Assembly: GCF_021391495.1 (NCBI RefSeq)
Contig: NZ_CP090063.1
Coordinates: forward strand, 62,001-126,000
Direction of reading: 5' to 3'
Origin: Amycolatopsis acidiphila
GTDB taxonomy: Bacteria; Actinomycetota; Actinomycetes; Mycobacteriales; Pseudonocardiaceae
DNA length: 64,000 nt
Within the stretch, counting starts at the first letter, position 1. Each line of letters opens with the position of its first letter. The notes under the pieces are model-generated. The model saw nothing but the letters and a program-made list of their open reading frames with translations, did no database searches and had not been told where the DNA came from. The translations under genes and the position numbers were made by a program. Positions 52,497 to 60,775 of this stretch are shown in pieces.

Positions 52497-53357
52497 ATGG
52501 GCAAGGCCGCGCGGAAGAAGAACAAGGCGCCGAAGGTGCGCGAGGTGTTCGTGGCGCAGCCGTTCGAGGGGCTGGCCGCCGAACCCGAGCTGATCGCCCT
52601 GCGCGAGTTCGTGCCGTCCGCGACCGCGCCCCTGCCACTCGCGGACGCCGGTCGCGAGGTCACCCTCGCCACCGTCCTGCCGGGCGCCGCGGCCGCGTTC
52701 GTCCGCACCGACGAGCGCGTGTTCGTCGGCCTGCAGGTGCAGACCCGCTCCTCCGACATCAGCCGTGACCTGGGCCGCTCGCTGAAGTGGGCACTGGACG
52801 CCAAGCCCGGCGACGTGCTGTCGGTGCCGGACACGACGACCCCGGGTGGCGAAGGGGAGCGCCTGCAGGACCTCCTGCTCACCGACGCCGAGCTCGAGGT
52901 CACCGTGCACGCGAACTTCGACTGGTGGCTGCCCGAGGACGCCGACGCCGACGGCGAGGTCAAGCTGTCGCTGGACCGCGCGAACGAGGCGATCATGCCC
53001 ACCGAGCGCCTCGGCACCGGCTCGTACTGGGTGCTCGCGGGGGAGAAGGCGCACCTGCGCTGGGTGCGCCCCGAGCCGGAGAACAAGCTGCTCCAGGCTC
53101 TGGCCCGGCTGTCCGCCGCCGGTGAGCTCGGCCTCGGCGAGGGCTCGCGCTACGCCGGTTCCTTCCGCGCCCACGGCCTGCTGGTGCCGGTGTGGGACCT
53201 CGACCCGGAGGCGCACGCCCGCGAGTGGGCCGGGCCCGCCGAACAGCTCGGCGCGCGCCTGGACCGGGCGCTGGCCTCGCTCGACGAGAAGCCGCTCGAC
53301 GCGGCCGAGCGGCGCGCCCGCGACGGCCTCATCGGCCGTCAGCTGACCCTGCGGTGA
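52497..53357 (+). CDS. DUF5926 family protein
   Basis: The product has 286 residues. A Lys-rich, probably nucleic-acid-contacting N-terminus (MGKAARKKNKAPKVREVFV) is followed by a soluble alpha/beta domain. The N-terminus and FEGLAAEPELIALREFVPSA are typical of actinobacterial DUF5926 proteins, of unknown function. Its stop overlaps the DUF952 start (GTGA), so the two are co-translated. Confidence 0.82.
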   Translation: MGKAARKKNKAPKVREVFVAQPFEGLAAEPELIALREFVPSATAPLPLADAGREVTLATVLPGAAAAFVRTDERVFVGLQVQTRSSDISRDLGRSLKWALDAKPGDVLSVPDTTTPGGEGERLQDLLLTDAELEVTVHANFDWWLPEDADADGEVKLSLDRANEAIMPTERLGTGSYWVLAGEKAHLRWVRPEPENKLLQALARLSAAGELGLGEGSRYAGSFRAHGLLVPVWDLDPEAHAREWAGPAEQLGARLDRALASLDEKPLDAAERRARDGLIGRQLTLR

Positions 53358-53695
53358 TCCTGCACATCTGTCCGGCGGCGGACTGGACGGGCGAGACCTA
53401 CCGGGCCGCATCGCTGGACACGCTCGGGTTCGTGCACTGCTCCGACCCCGGCACCACGGCACTGCCCGCCAACGCGCTCTACGCCGGCCGCACCGACCTG
53501 GTGCTGCTGGAGATCGACCCGGCGCGGCTCGGCGTACCGGTGCGCTGGGAGGAAGGCAGCCCGCCGCACCCCGCCGGCGTCTGGTTCCCGCACGTGTACG
53601 GGGCGATCCGGCCGGAAGCCGTCGTCGCGGTGCACCCGTTCCCGCCGCAGCCGGACGGGATGTTCCGCCTGCCCGAGGCCCTCGCCAACCGATAG
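53354..53695 (+). CDS. DUF952 domain protein
   Basis: The product has 113 residues, beginning at a GTG in overlap with the DUF5926 stop. ILHICPAADW, GFVHCSDP and FPHVYGAI are the DUF952 signatures; the paired His residues suggest a catalytic pair, and the fold is related to RNA 2-phosphotransferase or ADP-ribosyltransferase-like folds. No role is established. Confidence 0.88.
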   Translation: MILHICPAADWTGETYRAASLDTLGFVHCSDPGTTALPANALYAGRTDLVLLEIDPARLGVPVRWEEGSPPHPAGVWFPHVYGAIRPEAVVAVHPFPPQPDGMFRLPEALANR

Positions 53696-53813
53696 CCCGC
53701 CTCGTGCGTCCTCATAGCCGGAGGCACGAGCTGAGGGGGACGGCATGGGAGGCGCTACGGTGACCAAGACCGTCCCGGCCATCGTGAACCGGCCGGTGGG
53801 GAGGGAATCGCCG

Positions 53814-54308
53814 ATGGCGGGTGAGCTCACGGACTTCGAAGAGTTCGTGCACGCGAGCCTTCCCGGCCTGCTCCGCTACGGGCACGCGCTGACCGGCAAC
53901 CCGCACGACGCGGCCGATCTCGTGCAGACGGTGCTGGAGAAGATCGGGTCGCGGTGGACCCACGTGCAGCGCAAGACGGGGGACCCGCTCGCCTACATCC
54001 GCAGGTCGATGGCCAACGCACACGTGAGCCGGTGGCGGCGGACCCGCCGGGAGAACCTCGTCGCCGACGTCCCCGACGCGCGCCAGGTGACCCCGCCGGA
54101 TCCGTTCGAGCACGAACCACTGTGGCAGGCCCTGCGGGAACTGCCGCCGAGGCAACGCGCGGTCATCGTGCTGCGTTACTACGAAGGACTGTCCGAGGTC
54201 GAAATCGCGCAGACGCTGGGCATCAGCCAGGGCACGGTGAAGAGCCAGGCCAGCAAGGCGATCGGCAGCCTGCGGACCAAGATCACCGGAGGGAGGGAAG
54301 TGGGTTGA
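53814..54308 (+). CDS. SigE-family ECF sigma factor
   Basis: The product has 164 residues from the ATG at 53814, preceded by GGGGAGGG; an upstream ATG at 53745 in the same frame lacks this. Region 2 spans about 8-75 (FEEFVHASLPGLLRYGHALTG, DAADLVQTVLEKI) and region 4 about 100-155 (LPPRQRAVIVLRYYEGLSEVEIAQ). This is the SigE-like class common in streptomycetes and their relatives. The stop overlaps the TTG start of the next gene, the likely anti-sigma partner. Confidence 0.9.
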   Translation: MAGELTDFEEFVHASLPGLLRYGHALTGNPHDAADLVQTVLEKIGSRWTHVQRKTGDPLAYIRRSMANAHVSRWRRTRRENLVADVPDARQVTPPDPFEHEPLWQALRELPPRQRAVIVLRYYEGLSEVEIAQTLGISQGTVKSQASKAIGSLRTKITGGREVG

Positions 54309-55132
54309 CCGACAAGGACGACCTGGACGCCGAACTGCGCCGGCTGTTCGACGACGACCGGCTGGACGTGCGGCCGAGCGCGGACGCACCGGCTCGCATC
54401 CTCACCGGTGCCCGCCGGGCCCGCCGCCGCCGCACCGCGCTGACCGCGACCGGTGGCGTGCTGAGCGCGGTGGTGCTGGTCGGCGCCGGCCTCGTCCTGG
54501 GGCAGCTGCGTTCGACGCACACCGACACGGCCGCGCCGGTCCTGCAGCCGACGGTGAGCGACACCGCGTCCTCGGCGCCGCTCACCCCGGCCCCGCTCGT
54601 CCCGCCCCCCGGCAGCCCCTCGTCCGGTGAGGCCTCCGGCAGCGTCGGTCAGTCGTCGCCGTCCCAGACCGCGGGCCGGGCGTCCCCGCCGCCGGCCGCG
54701 CCGCCCAGCAGTGCGACGCGGAGCCTGAACATCCCACTGGTGTCCGGGCCGGTACTCGGCCCCAACGGCTACAGCAAGCTCGTCCTGGGGATGTCCTTCG
54801 CGGACGCCAAGCAGACCGGGCTGCTCGCGGGCGCGGACACCCCGCCCACCGGCTGCGCGGACTACACGCTCACCGAAGGCACCGCGGGCGTCCGCAATGT
54901 GACCATCTCGGACACCCTCGGCATCGTCAGCTTCGAGGCGAGCGGCGCGCACACGCCCGAACGGATCCGCGTCGGCTCCACCAAGGACGAGCTGGAGGCC
55001 GCCTACCCGGCGCTCGGCAAGAGCGGCGGCGGGTACTCGGCCGCGGCCGGCTCCGGGAGCAGCTACCTGTTCATGGTCGACGACCGCAACCGCGTGGCCA
55101 GCCTGCTCCTGGTCGGCCCCGCGACCTGCTGA
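54305..55132 (+). CDS. Membrane-anchored partner of the SigE-type sigma factor
   Basis: The product has 275 residues from a TTG at 54305 that overlaps the sigma stop (TTGA) and has GGAGGG upstream. A cytoplasmic part of about 45 residues (ELRRLFDDDRLDVRPSADAP) ends in Arg-rich RRARRRR. One membrane helix follows at about 48-66, then a Pro/Ser linker and an outer domain of about 110 residues with KLVLGMSFADAKQTG and a Cys pair (near 180 and at the C-terminus). The plan is that of an anti-sigma factor, although the cytoplasmic part lacks a zinc motif. Confidence 0.8.
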   Translation: MTDKDDLDAELRRLFDDDRLDVRPSADAPARILTGARRARRRRTALTATGGVLSAVVLVGAGLVLGQLRSTHTDTAAPVLQPTVSDTASSAPLTPAPLVPPPGSPSSGEASGSVGQSSPSQTAGRASPPPAAPPSSATRSLNIPLVSGPVLGPNGYSKLVLGMSFADAKQTGLLAGADTPPTGCADYTLTEGTAGVRNVTISDTLGIVSFEASGAHTPERIRVGSTKDELEAAYPALGKSGGGYSAAAGSGSSYLFMVDDRNRVASLLLVGPATC

Positions 55133-55133
55133 G

Positions 55134-55682
55134 CTACAGCTTGCCGCCGGCCACCGGCGGCATCCCGGAGTCGCCGTCGTCCCCGGCCGCCTCGCGGGCC
55201 AGCCAGTTCTCGACGTCGAACAGGTTGCCGTTGGCGCGGCGCACGACGTTGAGCAGCGTGGTCATCTTCGAGACCTCTTCGATCTGCTCCTTGAGGAACC
55301 ACTGCACGAACTGCTCGCCCTGGTAGTCGTCCTGCTCACGGGCGGTCTTCGCGAGGATGCGGAAGTCGGCGGTGACGCCCTTCTCCTGCTCGAGCGCGAG
55401 TTCGACCAGTTCGGTCACCTCGTTGAAGTCGTTGCGGACCTCGCCGGTGCCCGGAATCTCGACGTGGTGGTCGATGTCCATCAGGTACCGGGTGATGGCG
55501 AGCGCGTGGTTGCGTTCCTCGACCGCCTGGCGGTAAAAGAACTTCGCGAGCTGCGGCAGGTCCGAGTTGTCGAACCAGACCGCGAGCGCGACGTATTGCT
55601 GGGACGCGGTGAACTCGTTCTGAATCTGCTGTTGCAGCAGCTCATGGAACTTGGAGCACGGTTCTTTCCGTTTGATGGCCAT
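55134..55682 (-). CDS. Ferritin (iron storage)
   Basis: The product has 182 residues from the ATG at 55682. Ferroxidase ligands are in place: Glu23 (NEF), Tyr30, Glu56 and His59 in VEERNHA, with later Glu/Gln positions in ALEQEKG and QWFLKEQIEEV. No haem-ligating Met of bacterioferritin is apparent, so it is a non-haem ferritin of the BfrB/Ftn type. Tandem iron boxes lie 62-114 bases upstream of the start. In mycobacteria IdeR activates ferritin genes through such tandem boxes when iron is plentiful. Confidence 0.92.
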   Translation of the reverse strand: MAIKRKEPCSKFHELLQQQIQNEFTASQQYVALAVWFDNSDLPQLAKFFYRQAVEERNHALAITRYLMDIDHHVEIPGTGEVRNDFNEVTELVELALEQEKGVTADFRILAKTAREQDDYQGEQFVQWFLKEQIEEVSKMTTLLNVVRRANGNLFDVENWLAREAAGDDGDSGMPPVAGGKL

Positions 55683-55743
55683 GTTCCGAGAATAGGTGAT
55701 CAGCAATTCCGATCACCACTCGGAGCTGGTGATTCCGGCCCTA

Positions 55744-55796
55744 TTCGGTTAGGCTTACCCATAATAGGGAAGCCTAATTCGGTAAGGCTTTCCTAA
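55744..55796 (-). promoter_or_regulatory. Tandem IdeR/DtxR-type iron boxes upstream of ferritin
   Basis: TTCGGTTAGGCTTACCCAT (55744-55762) and TTCGGTAAGGCTTTCCTAA (55778-55796) each match 15 of 19 positions of the consensus TTAGGTTAGGCTAACCTAA. A weaker inverted half-site lies between them (core AAGCCTAA at 55770-55777), and the box starts are 34 bases apart. The cluster is directly upstream of the ferritin gene and just beyond the 3-prime end of arcA. Activation of ferritin by iron-loaded IdeR is the expected role. Confidence 0.75.
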
Positions 55797-55802
55797 TTAA
55801 AT

Positions 55803-57005
55803 TCATTCGATCGGGTCGCGCACGACCGGGCAGGACATGCAGCGCGGGCCGCCCCGGCCCGAGCCCAGTTCCGAGCCCGCGATCGCCAGCACCTCGATGC
55901 CGGCCTCCTCGAGCCGCGCGTTGGTCTCCCCGTTGCGCTCGTAGCCGACGACCACCCCGGGCGCGAGGGCGAGCGTGTTGTTGCCGTCGTCCCACTGCTC
56001 GCGCTCGGCGGTCACCGGGTCGAGGCCGGTGTCGATGACCCGCAGCTTCTCGATGCCCATCGCCTCGGCGGCGGCGTGCAGGAACGGCTCCGGGCCGCTG
56101 ACGTCCAGCGAACCGTCGTGACCGGGGCGCATCGTGAAGGCGACGAGCGAGTCGCGCGCGAGCGGGTACATCACCACGGCGTCGCGGTCGACCATCGTGC
56201 ACACGGTGTCCAGGTGCATGGTGGCGCGCTCCTGCTCGATCGGCACCGCGAGCACCGTGTGCACCAGGTCGTCGGCGAACACCGACCGCGCGAGCGACTC
56301 CGCGCCCGCGGCGGTGGTCCGCTCGCCGACGCCGATCGCCAGCACGCCCGGCGCGAGGAGCATGACGTCGCCGCCTTCGACCGGCGCCGAGTGCGCGCCG
56401 TAGGCACGGGCGGCGTGCCGGAACCGCGGGTGGTAGGCGTAGATCAGGTCGAGCAGGACCGTCTCGCGGCGGCGCGCGGGCATCGCGAGCGACGAGATCG
56501 CCACCCGGTCCCCGATCCAGACCGAGGAGTCGCGCGTGAACAGCAGGTTCGGCAGCGGGTCCACGGCGAAGTCGTGCGGGCGGTGCATCTTCCGCACGAG
56601 CGACGCGCCCTCCCCCGCCGGGAGCTCTTCGAAGGTGACTCCGCAGGTCAGCACCTCGGCGAGGGTGGTGGCGTCTACCCCGGACAGGTGCGAGCGCAGC
56701 GAGTCCGCGAGCGTCTGCCCGAGCCGCAGCTCGTCGACGGCGGCGTGCACGCCCGCGGCGTGCGCCCGGTCGTCCTCCAGCGCGGCGCGGAGCATCTCGA
56801 CCAGGAGCAGCACCTCGACCCCCCGGCCGCGCAGCACCTCGGCGAACGCGTCGTGCTCCTGCTGTGCCCGGTCCACCCAGGGGATCGAGTCGAACAGCAG
56901 CTGGTCGTTGTTGCGCGGGGTGAGCCTTTTGAGCTCGTTGCCCGGCCGGTGCAGCAGGACGGTACGCAGTGGCCCGACTTCGCTGTCCACCCTCGGTTGC
57001 CTCAT
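55803..57005 (-). CDS. arcA: Arginine deiminase
   Basis: The product has 400 residues, the full length. Motifs are [13 protein letters not shown] near 18-30, [14 protein letters not shown] near 154-167 and [10 protein letters not shown] near 263-272. The nucleophilic Cys392 is in [11 protein letters not shown]. It hydrolyses arginine to citrulline and ammonia. No arcB or arcC genes for the rest of the pathway are present here, so the role may be acid tolerance or nitrogen recycling. Confidence 0.95.
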   Translation of the reverse strand: MRQPRVDSEVGPLRTVLLHRPGNELKRLTPRNNDQLLFDSIPWVDRAQQEHDAFAEVLRGRGVEVLLLVEMLRAALEDDRAHAAGVHAAVDELRLGQTLADSLRSHLSGVDATTLAEVLTCGVTFEELPAGEGASLVRKMHRPHDFAVDPLPNLLFTRDSSVWIGDRVAISSLAMPARRRETVLLDLIYAYHPRFRHAARAYGAHSAPVEGGDVMLLAPGVLAIGVGERTTAAGAESLARSVFADDLVHTVLAVPIEQERATMHLDTVCTMVDRDAVVMYPLARDSLVAFTMRPGHDGSLDVSGPEPFLHAAAEAMGIEKLRVIDTGLDPVTAEREQWDDGNNTLALAPGVVVGYERNGETNARLEEAGIEVLAIAGSELGSGRGGPRCMSCPVVRDPIE

Positions 57006-57040
57006 GCACTGAATTTAGCCGTGGCGCGCAACGGCCGGTC

Positions 57041-57847
57041 TTACGGCAGCCAGGACAGGTGCCCTTTGAGCAACGCGTAGCCGACGAACGAGACGACGTC
57101 GAGGATCGTGTGCGCGACCACGAGCGGCCACAACCGGTTCGTCCGCTGCCACACCCGGCCGAACACCAGTCCCATGATCAGGTTGCCGACGAACCCGCCG
57201 AAGCCCTGGTAGAGGTGGTAGGACCCGCGCAGCACGGCCGCCGCGAACAGGCCGGTGTTCTCCCGGAAGGCCAGCTGCCGCAGCCGGGTCAGCAGGTACC
57301 CGACGACGAGCACCTCCTCGGCGAACGCGTTGCCGAACGCCGAGAGCGTGAGCACGACCGGCCGCCACCACGTGTCGCTCAGGGTCGAGGGCGAGACGGC
57401 GAGGTTGAAGCCGAGCTTCCAGCCGATGAAGTACAGCGCGAGGCCGGGGATGCCGATCAGCGCGGCGAGCCCGGCGCCCCACAGCACGTCGCGGCCGCGC
57501 CAGCCCAGTCCCACCGACCGCAGCCGGACACCGGCGCGCACGAGTAGGTACGCGCCCAGCGCGCCCCAGCCGACGAGCTGGACGACGCTCAGCAGCTGGG
57601 CGAGCAGGTCGATCAGGTTCAGTGCGGCCTGTGGCGCGTTGAGCGCGACGTGCTGCTGGCTCAGCGGGGTGGGCTGGAGCAGCGAGTCCAGCAGCGAGAG
57701 CAGGCTGCGCGCGCCCGAGAGCCCGAGGGTGATGCCGAAGACGATCAGGATCTCGATCTTGATCCGGCGCCGCTCGGCCTCGTCGCCGACCAGTTCGGGC
57801 AGGTCCGGACGCTCGGGGCGCAACCAGTCGCGGGCGAGGGACGTCAC
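57041..57847 (-). CDS. CPBP-family intramembrane glutamic protease
   Basis: The product has 268 residues with about seven membrane helices. The family's active-site residues are visible: Glu177/Glu178 in NAFAEEVLVVGYL, His211 in GSYHLYQG, Asn222 in FVGNLIMG and His246 in VVAHTILD. It is a CAAX-protease and bacteriocin-processing (Rce1-like) type enzyme; the substrates are unknown. Confidence 0.92.
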   Translation of the reverse strand: MTSLARDWLRPERPDLPELVGDEAERRRIKIEILIVFGITLGLSGARSLLSLLDSLLQPTPLSQQHVALNAPQAALNLIDLLAQLLSVVQLVGWGALGAYLLVRAGVRLRSVGLGWRGRDVLWGAGLAALIGIPGLALYFIGWKLGFNLAVSPSTLSDTWWRPVVLTLSAFGNAFAEEVLVVGYLLTRLRQLAFRENTGLFAAAVLRGSYHLYQGFGGFVGNLIMGLVFGRVWQRTNRLWPLVVAHTILDVVSFVGYALLKGHLSWLP

Positions 57848-57871
57848 GCGCGCACGCTACCTTCTGTCCTC

Positions 57872-58336
57872 ATGGCACCGAAAATAGCGACGGCGGACCG
57901 TGTTGACCGTGAAGAGCTGCTCGAGTTCCTGCGGCCCCGGCACCGCGCCATCCTGATGACCACCCGTGCCGACGGCACCCCGCAGCTCTCGCCGGTCACC
58001 GCCGGCATCGACACCGAGGGCCGGTTCGTCGTCTCCACCTATCCCAAGCGCGCCAAGGCGACCAACGCCCGGCGCAGTCCCGCGGTGTCCGCCTGCGTGC
58101 TCTCCGACGAGTGGAACGGCGCGTGGGTCCAGCTCGACGGGCAGGCCGAGGTGCTCGACATGCCGGACGCGGTGGAACCGCTGGTCGAGTACTTCCGCTG
58201 CATCTCCGGCGAGCACCCGGACTGGGACGAGTACCGCGAGGCCATGCGCAAGCAGAACAAGAGCCTGATCCGGGTCACCATCGAGCGCTGGGGCCCGATC
58301 GCGACGGGTGGTTTCCCGCCGGAGCTGGCCGACTAG
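57872..58336 (+). CDS. PPOX-class F420-dependent oxidoreductase
   Basis: The product has 154 residues in a split beta-barrel fold. RHRAILMTTRADGTPQLSPV at about 23-42 and FVVSTYPKRAKATNARRSP near 52-70 are the signatures of actinobacterial flavin/F420-binding PPOX proteins. The basic segment KRAKATNARR fits the F420 phosphate site. The reaction is unknown. It overlaps the convergent DUF2470 gene by four bases. Confidence 0.87.
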   Translation: MAPKIATADRVDREELLEFLRPRHRAILMTTRADGTPQLSPVTAGIDTEGRFVVSTYPKRAKATNARRSPAVSACVLSDEWNGAWVQLDGQAEVLDMPDAVEPLVEYFRCISGEHPDWDEYREAMRKQNKSLIRVTIERWGPIATGGFPPELAD

Positions 58337-59100
58337 CTGTATCGGGCCAGGAACGGGCAGCCGACGAGCCGCCGCAGTTCGCCCGCCAGCTCGGCGGTGT
58401 TCGACAGCGGCCGGGAGAACGCCAGCCGGACGTCGTGGTCCTCGGTCTCGGTCTCGACCCGCAACCGCAGGCCGAACCGGTCGAGGCCGAGCGGCCGGAT
58501 GCGCCCGCCGCGCAGCTCCTCGGGCACGTGGCGGGCCAGTTCGGCGACCACGTCGGCGTGCTCGTGCTCGAGGTGGCGGAGCCAGCTCGTCTCGTACGTG
58601 GCGAACGGGTCGGCCGTCGCGGCGCTGAACATGTGCGGGCGCAGCGAGTGCGTGCCCTCGGCGTCGGCGAGCACGAGCGAGGCGGGGGTGAGGCGCAGGA
58701 GGCTCGCCCCGTGACCGAGGTCGAGCAACCGCGGGTCGGGCCGCGCCTCGGCGATCGCGAGCGCCCTGGCCCGCGCGGCGGCCGCGCCGAGCGGGCGGAG
58801 CCAGCCGGTGATCCACAGCAGCCCGCGCACGGGTTCGCGCAGGTCGACCGGTGCGTGGTCGGCCAGCTCGAACATCACGGCGACCTCGGCGTCCGCGGCC
58901 CTGGCGAGCAGTGGGTGCTCGTCGCGCAGCAGGACGCTCACGCTGCCGCTCGCGTGCACGTGGTGCAGCTCGGGGACGACGCGCTCGCGGCTGCTGGGAC
59001 CGGTCGGCACGAGGGAGCCGGGGCAGTCGCGGGTCGCGATCGTCTTGGCTCGCTCGGCCGGCGCGGGTGCGGGCGGACGGCGGGTGGAAGTCTGGGTCAC
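58333..59100 (-). CDS. Iron-regulated DUF2470 domain protein
   Basis: The product has 255 residues from a GTG at 59100, with GGAGG seven bases upstream. The DUF2470 domain is C-terminal (about 165-250: YETSWLRHLEHEHADVVAEL, with the His-x-x-His-x-His-like cluster near 176). The N-terminal part is diverged but resembles the split-barrel half of HugZ-type haem-degrading proteins. An IdeR box directly overlaps the promoter region, so the gene should be repressed by iron. A role in haem or siderophore iron release is plausible. Confidence 0.8.
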   Translation of the reverse strand: MTQTSTRRPPAPAPAERAKTIATRDCPGSLVPTGPSSRERVVPELHHVHASGSVSVLLRDEHPLLARAADAEVAVMFELADHAPVDLREPVRGLLWITGWLRPLGAAAARARALAIAEARPDPRLLDLGHGASLLRLTPASLVLADAEGTHSLRPHMFSAATADPFATYETSWLRHLEHEHADVVAELARHVPEELRGGRIRPLGLDRFGLRLRVETETEDHDVRLAFSRPLSNTAELAGELRRLVGCPFLARYS

Positions 59101-59115
59101 GAGGCCACCTCCTAG

Positions 59116-59134
59116 TTAGGTGAGCCTAACCTGC
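59116..59134 (-). promoter_or_regulatory. IdeR/DtxR-type iron box upstream of the DUF2470 gene
   Basis: Read on the minus strand, GCAGGTTAGGCTCACCTAA matches 16 of 19 positions of the iron-box consensus TTAGGTTAGGCTAACCTAA. It lies 15 bases before the DUF2470 GTG, overlapping the ribosome-site region, a placement that implies repression by iron-bound IdeR. The divergent gene at 59274 is 139 bases away on the other side. Confidence 0.78.
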
Positions 59135-59273
59135 CTTCTCGGAAAGGGGAAGCGATCTCACTACGCCGACCGGACGAACGTGCTCGGGCATGCGGGGCAC
59201 TGCTCCGACCGGCCCACGCGCTTCCGATGTCCGCCCTGCGGGCCCGTTTGTCCGGCTGTCGTACGCTACTAGC

Positions 59274-60149
59274 GTGTCCCTTGTGTCAAGCGCTGTGGAA
59301 CTCACGCCCCCCGGCCCCCGTGGAATTCCTCCCCTCTTCGCGCGGCTCGTAGACGACTCGGCGCTGTTCCCACCGGGGACCGCGACCATGCCCGAAGCGT
59401 TGCGCGCGCACTTCGAGGCGAGGGCGGGTGACCGGGCCGGGCTGCTCGGCGTCTTCCTCTGCCAGGCCTCCCGGCTGCCCGAGCTGATCACCGAGCTGAT
59501 CAAGGTGAAGCCGAAGCAGCCGCTGCCGCTGTCGCTCATCATCGACACCGGCCTCGGCGGGGTGCCGAAGGCGATCTCGATCGTCGAGTCCCGCAGCGAA
59601 CTGCTCTCCCTGCGCATGGTGGAGATGCCCGCACCGTCCGATGTGGACGAAGTGTGGCTGGAGCGGGTGTCGGAGTTCGTACCCGAGGACGTGATCCGGG
59701 TGGTCGAGCCGCGCCGCGGGGTCGGCTGGCTCGACGGCGTGCGCAAGGTGATCGAGCACGGCAGCTGGCCCAAGATCCGCTGCGGCGGCGTGTCCAGCGA
59801 GAACTTCCCCAGTGTGGACGAGGTGGCCGACTTCCTGGCCGTGCTCAGCGGGGCGACCGGCGCGTCCTTCAAGGCGACCAACAGCCTGCACCGCGCCGTG
59901 CGGCACGAGGACCCGGCGACGGGTATCGCGCACCACGGGTTCCTGAACCTGCTGGTCGCCGTCGGGCGCAGCCTTTCCGGTGGCGACGTGCGCGACGCGT
60001 TGTCCTCCACCGATGGGCAGCAGCTCGCCGACGAGGCGCGCGGGTTGTCCGAGCAGGCGGCCAAGGCGGTGCGCGCGTTGTTCGCGTCCTACGCCTCGGC
60101 GACCTTCGCCGAGCCGACCGCCGACCTCGAGGCGCTCGGACTGCTGTGA
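59274..60149 (+). CDS. Conserved actinobacterial protein of unknown function, probable TIM-barrel
   Basis: The product has 291 residues from the GTG at 59274. Alternating strands and helices with conserved charged turns (LVDDSALFPPGTATMPEAL at the start, IDTGLGG near 85, KIRCGGV near 160, SFKATNSLHRAVRH near 195 and HHGFLNLL near 217) suggest a barrel enzyme. The Lys-Ala-Thr, His-Arg-x-x-x-His and His-His segments could be catalytic. I cannot name a reaction. It overlaps the IclR-type gene in GTGA, so the regulator may respond to its substrate or product. Confidence 0.72.
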   Translation: MSLVSSAVELTPPGPRGIPPLFARLVDDSALFPPGTATMPEALRAHFEARAGDRAGLLGVFLCQASRLPELITELIKVKPKQPLPLSLIIDTGLGGVPKAISIVESRSELLSLRMVEMPAPSDVDEVWLERVSEFVPEDVIRVVEPRRGVGWLDGVRKVIEHGSWPKIRCGGVSSENFPSVDEVADFLAVLSGATGASFKATNSLHRAVRHEDPATGIAHHGFLNLLVAVGRSLSGGDVRDALSSTDGQQLADEARGLSEQAAKAVRALFASYASATFAEPTADLEALGLL

Positions 60150-60775
60150 CCGCCGAGGGGTCGCTGACCCTGGACCGTGGTCTGGCGTTGCTGCAGGCCG
60201 TGGCGGACGCTGCGGGTGAGGCGGCGACCATCTCCGAACTGGCCACGACGATCGGGGCGAGCCGCGCCGCGGTGTACCGGCTGCTCGTGCCCTTGGTCGC
60301 GCGCGGCCTGGTCCGGCGGGACGGCAACAAGGTCCGCCTCGGCGTCGCCGTGCTGCGGCTGGCAGGCCAGGTCGTGCCGCAGTTGCGCGAGGTCGCCCGT
60401 CCGGTCCTGCGGACGCTCGCCGAGAGGTCCGGGGCGACGGCGCATCTGTCGATCGCGGAGGGCGACCAGGTCGAGACCGTCGCGGTGGCCGAGCCGTCGT
60501 GGACGGACGTGTACGTGGCCTACCGCGTCGGCACCCGGTATTCGATCGGTGTCGGCGCGGCCGGCAAGGCGATGACCCTGCGCCAGGGCGGCCGCGGGTG
60601 GGTCGCGTCGACCGGTGAGGTCCAGCGGGGCGTGGCCGGCCTCGCCACACCCGTGCGGGGCGTGCCGGGGCTGCGGGCGAGCGTGGGTGTCGTGGCGCTG
60701 GGCGCGATCAAGGCGGAGACGGTCGGTCCTCAGGTGCTGGCCGCGGCCGCGGAGCTGGCCGACGCGCTCAGATGA
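60146..60775 (+). CDS. IclR-family regulator with shortened effector domain
   Basis: The product has 209 residues. The winged helix is at about 8-65 (LDRGLALLQAVADAAGE, TISELATTIGASRAAVYRLL). The effector domain from about 75 is recognisable (RPVLRTLAERSGATAHLSI, GVGAAGKAM) but is about 40 residues shorter than usual, with the middle of the ligand pocket missing between GRGWVAST and GVAGLATPV. It may still bind a small ligand or may act constitutively. It is co-translated with the unknown barrel protein. Confidence 0.85.
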   Translation: MTAEGSLTLDRGLALLQAVADAAGEAATISELATTIGASRAAVYRLLVPLVARGLVRRDGNKVRLGVAVLRLAGQVVPQLREVARPVLRTLAERSGATAHLSIAEGDQVETVAVAEPSWTDVYVAYRVGTRYSIGVGAAGKAMTLRQGGRGWVASTGEVQRGVAGLATPVRGVPGLRASVGVVALGAIKAETVGPQVLAAAAELADALR

